Source of the DNA: Brienomyrus brachyistius
Lineage: Eukaryota; Chordata; Actinopteri; Osteoglossiformes; Mormyridae
Assembly (NCBI RefSeq): GCF_023856365.1
Contig: NW_026042429.1
Location: forward strand, 248,001-312,000
Direction of reading: 5' to 3'
Length of the DNA stretch: 64,000 nt
The first letter of the stretch is position 1. Each line of letters starts with the position of its first letter. The translations under genes and the position numbers were made by a program. The notes beneath the pieces were generated by a model. It was given only the letters and a program-made list of their open reading frames with translations. It did no database searches and was not told the DNA's origin. Of the stretch, positions 58,587-64,000 are shown piece after piece.

Positions 58587-59474
58587 GCCCGCCCCACCCC
58601 CGGGAGATTAAAGTATTCAATTTTGAAGCAGCCATCCTGCGTCAGTATAGCTACCACATTCTCTGAGCACATGCTACCTTCACCGGATGCTGCAATTAGT
58701 CACTTATACGCTGATCCGCATTACTCACACTCGTGTGACTGTCCTTCCCTGCTGTGCTCCCCACACGGGGCAGATGACGGGTATATAATGCGAGAAATCA
58801 GCCATGATGGATTTATAGTGACCATCATGACTGTAAAAGCCAGAAGCGAGCCACTCCGTGCTTTCCAATAGCCCAATTCCCCTTGAATCTTCATTAGCTA
58901 TGCCCTGAAAGGCCCGTCAGCTTCCGGGGACTGGTGCCAAGTGGGCTCCCCAGCCCCTGACAGTCTGACCATGTGCCTCCCCGCTCCCTGCCACAGGAAG
59001 GGCGCAGGGCCTTATGATGGCGCTCAGCGGCGCCGATGCTAAGTGCTCCGGAAGCCGTCAGACCGACAGATGGGCCGGGGACCGGCGTCGGTGGCCCCGA
59101 TTCACCTCAGTGGCGCGGCGGGCAGCCCCGAAGCTCATTTACGCTTGGCGGGCAGTCTGTGTGCCCCACAGGGCAGCTGCTTTAAATGTGCCTGCCTGAG
59201 TTCATCAGCCGCTGCGGATACTGCATGCAGGAGTTCGGCGCGTTATCCCGTGCCCTGATTTTCACCAGCCTGCGTGAAGAGCTGCCCGTCACAGCATAGG
59301 AAGACAAAAGCTCTGGGGTGTAATTAGCTGCTATCACACGCTCGTTATTTTCATACTGATGAGGTAACATATCCTGCATTATGACCTTCGCCAGGCGGTG
59401 GGAAGGACGGTTTCCAAGGAAACCACCCCCCCCCCCCCACCGCTCCCCAGGTGACCCAGATAGATCTCGCTTAC

Positions 59475-59552
59475 TTCTGGACTGGTCCATTTGGACTTGA
59501 TCTTCTCTGCCATCTCATGGGTACTGCCCACCAGGTCGACTCCGGCCTTGCT
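59475..59552 (-). CDS. TRIM44: TRIM44 coding exon 2
   Basis: A 78-nt exon (26 codons) with the acceptor CTTCTTCTGCAG and the donor GTAAGC, phase 0 at both ends. It encodes residues 148-173: SKAGVDLVGSTHEMAEKIKS followed by KWTSPE. Joined to exon 1 it gives QR-SKAG, matching the human LR-SKDS junction, and to exon 3 it gives SPE-MSTEQ. This is the linker between the B-box and the coiled coil. Confidence 0.9.
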
Positions 59553-60643
59553 CTGCAGAAGAAGTGAGAGGGAGAACATTATCAATTCAGCAGCCCTCAA
59601 TGTCTGACCCCCTGACACCTCGGCTCCGCCCCCTACCCCTCTAATTTTCGTCACATGGGCCAGCCCCTCTTGTTACTGACTCATAGAAACCATAATTCCA
59701 CTAATGCGCTAGAAAGTAGAATGCATTCTGAGAATACCCTTCAGATCTACTCAACCAACCAACCAATCATCCATCCATCCATCTTCCATAACTGTTCCTT
59801 TGTTGTGGGGGCATCATGAACTGGAAAACGTATGTCAGGTTGCTGAGGGACCTGAGATGGGAAGCTGGTCCATCACAGGACACACGCTACCATCTGATTC
59901 TAAAAATACTCAGTGCAGCAACATTTTATTTCTGGGAAACATCAGAGCCTTTCAGAGATATTTTGGGTATTTTAATGTTTCCCAGCCTGCAGATCTTTGA
60001 TGTAGCTCCATTATAAGATTTTCCCAACATTTACACAGTTTTATAAGAGCTTTATCAAGATGACAATGAACTAGCATCATTTTCCCCACTTGCAGTTTAA
60101 ATAAAAATCATTGTACCGCAGTGCTATTGAATGCTAACCAATAGAACATGCCCTATTATGAATACATTCCTATAGTCATTTAGAGAGCTCTTTTATTGTC
60201 CCTTTGCAGTACTGGTAATCAGAAAAGTGAGCAGGGATGCCTGGAATGAGCAGTGAACCATCCACTGTTCAGCTCTGCAGATATATCCTCTTCGGAAACA
60301 CAAATCTATTCTTGTGTCCAAGTTCTTAAGCGGATGCGTGACATTCTGTGGTAAATTAAGACAGGGGGCTGCCCTCCTAGATTTCAATGATTAAATGATG
60401 CTTTTATCTGGACCAACTTCATGCATTAATCTTACACATTTATACAGTTGGAGATTTTAATGGTCTGATTTATGTTAAGTGTCTGTTATACAGTACAGCA
60501 AAGGCCCTTTATAGGACTTAAATAAGGAAATTTCAGGATATGAGTATGTGTCTCTAACTGCTATGCCCCCTGCTGGCCTCCTAAGGGAACAGTAAATGTT
60601 AGTAGCAAATGTTAGCAGGAAGTGCAGGGGTGCTTGTGCTCAC
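59553..60643 (-). other. TRIM44: TRIM44 intron 1 (1.1 kb)
   Basis: No coding sequence is seen. It contains an L2-type tail fragment on the minus strand at about 59760-59890, including (ATCC)n and CATCATGAACTGGAAAAC/GCTGGTCCATCACAGGACAC. The rest is AT-rich and unremarkable. Confidence 0.8.
59755..59890 (-). mobile_element. L2-type LINE tail fragment
   Basis: CATCCATCCATCCATCTTCC followed, after a rearranged stretch, by AGCTGGTCCATCACAGGACA CACGCTA, the reverse complement of L2 tail motifs. Confidence 0.55.
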
Positions 60644-61153
60644 CCTCTGCCACACGTAAGCCTCCCGCAGTGTGATGATCTCGTGGTCTTGGTGCTCGCC
60701 CTGCACGGCACACACCACGCAGATGATCTTCTCATCCGGTTTGCAGTACAGCGACCCTTCGTGGCCATGCATCTTGCATCGCAGGCGTTCCACCGTCACC
60801 GGATCCCGGTGCCTCCCTCCGCCTTCCGGGGGACCATCCTCTGGGGACCCGCCGCTGGCCCCCGCCTCCACGTTGGCACCATCTACCATGGGTGGGGCAT
60901 AGGCTTCGAGGACATGCTGCATGCTGCGCTGGTGCTGGTTGGCATGGACACCGCAGAATGCGAAGCCGCAGAGACGGCAGAGTTGTTCCGCTGGCTGCGC
61001 CTCGTCCGGCTCGCAGGCATCACACGTGCCGTCGCTCTGGGGCAGATCGTCCCTGGCTGCCGCCGGACCACAGCTATTGCTCATCCTAGACTGGGCGTGG
61101 GGTTGGGGCATAAAGGGCTGTAAATGCAGACTCTTTAAACCGGCGGCAGCCAT
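60644..61153 (-). CDS. TRIM44: TRIM44 coding exon 1 (zinc finger and B-box)
   Basis: Ends at a GTGAGC donor in phase 0. Two in-frame starts have good contexts: ATG at 61153 (AGCATGG, 309-residue protein) and ATG at 61084 (A at -3, 286 residues). The latter matches the human N-terminus better. Numbering from 61084, residues 21-51 form a C-x2-C...C-x2-C-x4-C-x2-H-x3-H zinc finger (DGTCDACEPDEAQPAEQLC). Residues 103-134 form a complete B-box 2 (C103, H106, C114, D117, C122, C125, H131, H134). There is no RING, as in mammalian TRIM44. That protein is reported to act more like a stabiliser or deubiquitinase-type regulator, including in antiviral signalling. The long Glu-rich linker of human TRIM44 is replaced by about 25 Gly/Pro-rich residues, which explains the shorter protein. 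Both strands are open here; the plus-strand frame is a shadow. Confidence 0.93.
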
Positions 61154-61244
61154 GCTTAATTATGGACCCCAGCTCCTGTCTGCATATTGTTGTGCTGCCC
61201 CCCCCCAGGCACTTAGTGCCCGGATATGGTTTCTTGTCAATACA

Positions 61245-61306
<62 letters not shown>

Positions 61307-61317
61307 CTGTGTGACAT

Positions 61318-61358
<41 letters not shown>

Positions 61359-61371
61359 GGCTGTGTGACAT

Positions 61372-61405
<34 letters not shown>

Positions 61406-62000
61406 CACGTCTCTCACAGTGCTGTGTTACGCCGCAAGTTCTCTCCACTTTCCTGTTTACCCCCCCCTTTCCATCTCTCCCCCAGCAGCTCCCAATAACT
61501 GGTGGGTGGGGTACTGGGGGTGCAGCTCTGCCTGACAGAAGCAGAAACCCGAGAAACAAGGCCACCGCTACAAATAAACAATAACTCCACCCCCCCTCTC
61601 CACCCCACAGGGCCTACCATTCCCTGCTCCAATCCAGCGCGCAGTTCTGGCCGGTTCCTGCACGTAGCTGCTGTCTGTCCCCTCTGTGACAACAAGGCAA
61701 AGTCCGGAGGCAGGGAGAGGGGCGGCCTGGGCGTTGGGGAACAGAAAGAGAGGCAGCCGGCAGCACAGCGCTGAGCAGAGCAAAACCACACACTACAGCC
61801 GATCCTCTCCGCTCCACTTTCACTTTGCACACAGGCTGCTTCACTTCCTGGTTTCTCTCGGCTGTTTTTTTTTTCTACACTTCCTGCTCTTTCTTTCCCC
61901 CTCCTCCCCCTCCCTCTCGAGACTGAGCGACAGATGAAGGCAGAGAAGGGAAGAACAAAACAGGAACCAGACTGACGACGGCAACAACAACAAAAAAAGA
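61154..62000 (-). promoter_or_regulatory. TRIM44: TRIM44 5' leader and promoter region
   Basis: The region upstream of the TRIM44 start on the minus strand. It includes three (CA)n blocks within 250 bp of the upper start codon, then mixed-GC DNA. Further up are two CAGGAAGTG words on the transcribed orientation (61850-61842 and 61886-61878), which match the ETS/GABP core, and a pyrimidine-rich stretch at 61864-61920 on the plus strand. A transcription start cannot be fixed from sequence. Confidence 0.45.
61249..61402. repeat. Three (CA)n blocks with a duplicated spacer
   Basis: CA tracts at about 61249-61304, 61319-61354 and 61373-61402 are separated by two copies of GGCTGTGTGACATGTA. In the TRIM44 orientation these are GT-rich tracts about 96-250 bp upstream of the first possible start codon, so they may be transcribed in the 5' UTR. 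Confidence 0.95.
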
Positions 62001-64000
62001 TTACGGCTCGCGAATGAGCGAGACAATGGAGGCGGGTTCAGGGTGAGGGACGGCCGGGAATGGGGGGGGGGGGCTGAGGAGAGGGACACAGACCTCCTCT
62101 TAGACTGCCTCTGCTCATTCCACAGACCCAATGAAGCATTAATTATTAACCTCTTAAGGGCCTGCGTTCCAGAAACATGCCCATTAACCGTGCACACAAG
62201 GCACCATGCCAGTCACTGATTTAAAATGAAATATCAACAGAGGTGGAAATTCCAGGGCCAGAAAGTAAAAACCCAGTCCGGGATTTTGTTTCAACCAACC
62301 AGTTTAGTATGAAGAGTCACAGTCACAGAGTACTCAACTGGTTGGCTGAAACAAAACTCTGGTCTGGATTTTTTACTGTCTGGACCTGAAATTTCCACCT
62401 CTGGATATCAGGATATAATGACTGGCAGATGTTAAGAAAACACATTAACAGTCATTATCATACACAACGGTATTTTTGAGCAACAGCAAACAAAACAAAA
62501 AATGCAATTTTCCTAAAATAGCAAATAGCATTAAACAATTCAGTTACTACCCTGCACCTTTAACACATTTAATTAAGATCTGATGATCTGTAGGCAGCTA
62601 CCGTTGGTCTGTCTGACTCATCTGTGCATGTGGAGGGGGGGCTGGCAGGGGGCAAAACAGCTCAGCAAAGCAGATGTGCACAAGTAACCGCATGCGAGTA
62701 AAGTGATTTTTATACAGGAGGTACTGTACGTAACCAGTAAGACAATGACCTTTTCACACTAGTCACTGTTAATACTTGAATGAAAATTCCTGCACCCATG
62801 ATCAATCTATTGATCTCCTTTATTGACAATTGGTTCATATGTTCGAAAATAGCTTCCAGTACGTGATCTGAACCTCACAGAAATCTATATTCCATAAAAG
62901 GTTTCCATAACAAGCCTTGTACCGCTTCAGAGCTCTTCGAAGATTTGCCTGTTTATTGAATATTCAACACAATCAAGATTTCAGAGGCACAGAAATTGGA
63001 GTTAAATTACAGGGGGTGCTTGTTATTCAAACTGCCACTCTCGTATTTACGCAGGTATACAGCAAGGCAGGCTGCATCGCCGGCATGGTGGGAATGTGTA
63101 GGTGCCCCTTCAAAGGAGTTTGGGAGCTCTTATCCCTCATACTACCGACAGTCTGTCTCTATTTGCTTACAAGCAGCCAGAAAGACTGGAACCTCAGCAC
63201 TGGATAGCGACATCCGCGGAACGCATTTTCCCACTGAAGACCGGGGACCAGTAGGGGGCGCAGTGGAGCAGCCCAGGCTTCCAGTGATGGTGCAGCGTGT
63301 CTGTTGCGGCTTGACACTGGCTAGACTGATGGGTATTCGGGAGCCTGTAGAAGCACCGGCATGACTCTCAGAGAACCGCAAGGCTGCAGTTTACTCATAA
63401 AATAAAACAATAGCTGACGTTTACATTTTCCAAACCCCTCATTTTAGGGAAAACCTCCAAAAGAGGTTTATAGCGTAAACAACATTCAGTTTGCGTGTTT
63501 GACTCAAGGTCACGTATGAGAGAGAGAGAGGCAGCTGTCAAAATGAGGGAGGCGTATCAGGATGATGGAAAATGACTATGAGCCTGTGGGGAGGGCTGTT
63601 TAGACACCTAAGGGCCGAACATCTTCCCCAGTAATGAGATTCTCCCACTTCACGTTTGGCAGGCTTTTCTAGGCAGGTGCGATCTCAGCCATGTCGATAG
63701 GCCTTCGCCTGGCACATTTCCTAGGGGATTGGGTAGGATTAGCGTTAGCATTACCGTTAGCAAGGGCTACCGCTATGCTAACAGTATAAATGAAGCTGCA
63801 GGCCCACAGAGAGGACAAGAGGTCGCGTTCGCTTCATCTTGTATTCCGAGAACAGAACAAGCCACTGGGAGCTGTTAAAACCTGTCCGTGCGCGATAAGG
63901 ACACCGAGGGACCTGCCGCCTCGCATAGCACACGACACAGGGAGGCTCCTCCAGTTTCATTGGCTCCTCCAGTTTCACTGGCCCCACCCACTCATTTCTC
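62001..64000. other. Region upstream of TRIM44
   Basis: Two kilobases with no supportable gene. It contains the hAT MITE at 62238-62403 and a G12 run at 62062-62073. The DNA from 62.4 to 64.0 kb is mixed AT/GC with short GA repeats near 63.52 kb and nothing else that I recognise. Confidence 0.7.
62238..62403. mobile_element. hAT MITE with 8-bp target duplication, copy 2
   Basis: A 166-bp palindromic element that starts CAGAGGTGGAAATTCCAGGG and ends with the inverse AAATTTCCACCTCTG. Flanks are AATATCAA (62230-62237) and GATATCAG (62404-62411), identical at 6 of 8 positions. Inner motifs (GGATTTTGTTTCAACCAACC, CTCAACTGGTTGGCTGAAAC) match the copy at 42859-43017. Confidence 0.85.

Noticed and set aside
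60596..61123. A 175-codon plus-strand open frame
   Set aside because: Antisense shadow of TRIM44 exon 1, which has a complete zinc finger, B-box and splice donor on the minus strand.

Overview
This is vertebrate nuclear DNA, almost certainly from a teleost fish. Coding exons are short and have canonical GT/AG splice sites. Introns run to many kilobases, and the repeats are fish-typical: 3' ends of L2-type LINEs with (ATGG)n tails, tRNA-derived SINEs, a Tc1 remnant, hAT-type MITEs, long (CA)n tracts and many poly(dG)/poly(dC) runs. The species cannot be named from the sequence. There are no bacterial-style operons, phage genes or CRISPR arrays.

Only two protein-coding genes could be supported, both on the minus strand. 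TRIM44 appears complete in five coding exons: 61153/61084-60644, 59552-59475, 53249-53007, 51472-51450 and 37275-37200. The exons join in frame to 286 or 309 residues depending on the start codon. The product is a RING-less TRIM protein with an N-terminal zinc finger, a B-box and a coiled coil. LDLRAD3 is partial: coding exon 1 (22891-22840, signal peptide) and exon 2 (3948-3802, first LDL-receptor class A domain). They are joined by an 18.9-kb phase-1 intron, and the rest of the gene lies beyond the left edge. TRIM44 directly upstream of LDLRAD3 on the same strand matches the gene order on human 11p13, which supports both calls.

Layout from left to right: 1-3801, LDLRAD3 intron 2; 3802-3948, exon 2; 3949-22839, LDLRAD3 intron 1, containing several minisatellites, notably a 45-unit 30-bp array at 17541-18890 and a related array at 19191-19731; 22840-23330, LDLRAD3 exon 1 and its CpG-rich 5' region; 23331-37199, intergenic DNA with LINE tails, an unidentified two-copy repeat and a 37-bp minisatellite; 37200-61153, TRIM44; 61154-64000, the TRIM44 promoter side, with (CA)n blocks close to the start codon and an hAT MITE.

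The long open frames at 17.5-18.9, 19.2-19.8, 34.7-35.6 and 45.2-45.9 kb are by-products of tandem repeats that lack stop codons, and I do not call them genes. I found no convincing new multi-gene system. The points most worth a second look are the 23-nt TRIM44 micro-exon, whose inclusion changes the C-terminal reading frame; the indel-free 45-unit minisatellite with a CCAAT pentamer in most units; several large foldback structures; and a two-copy repeat with coding-like features that I could not identify.
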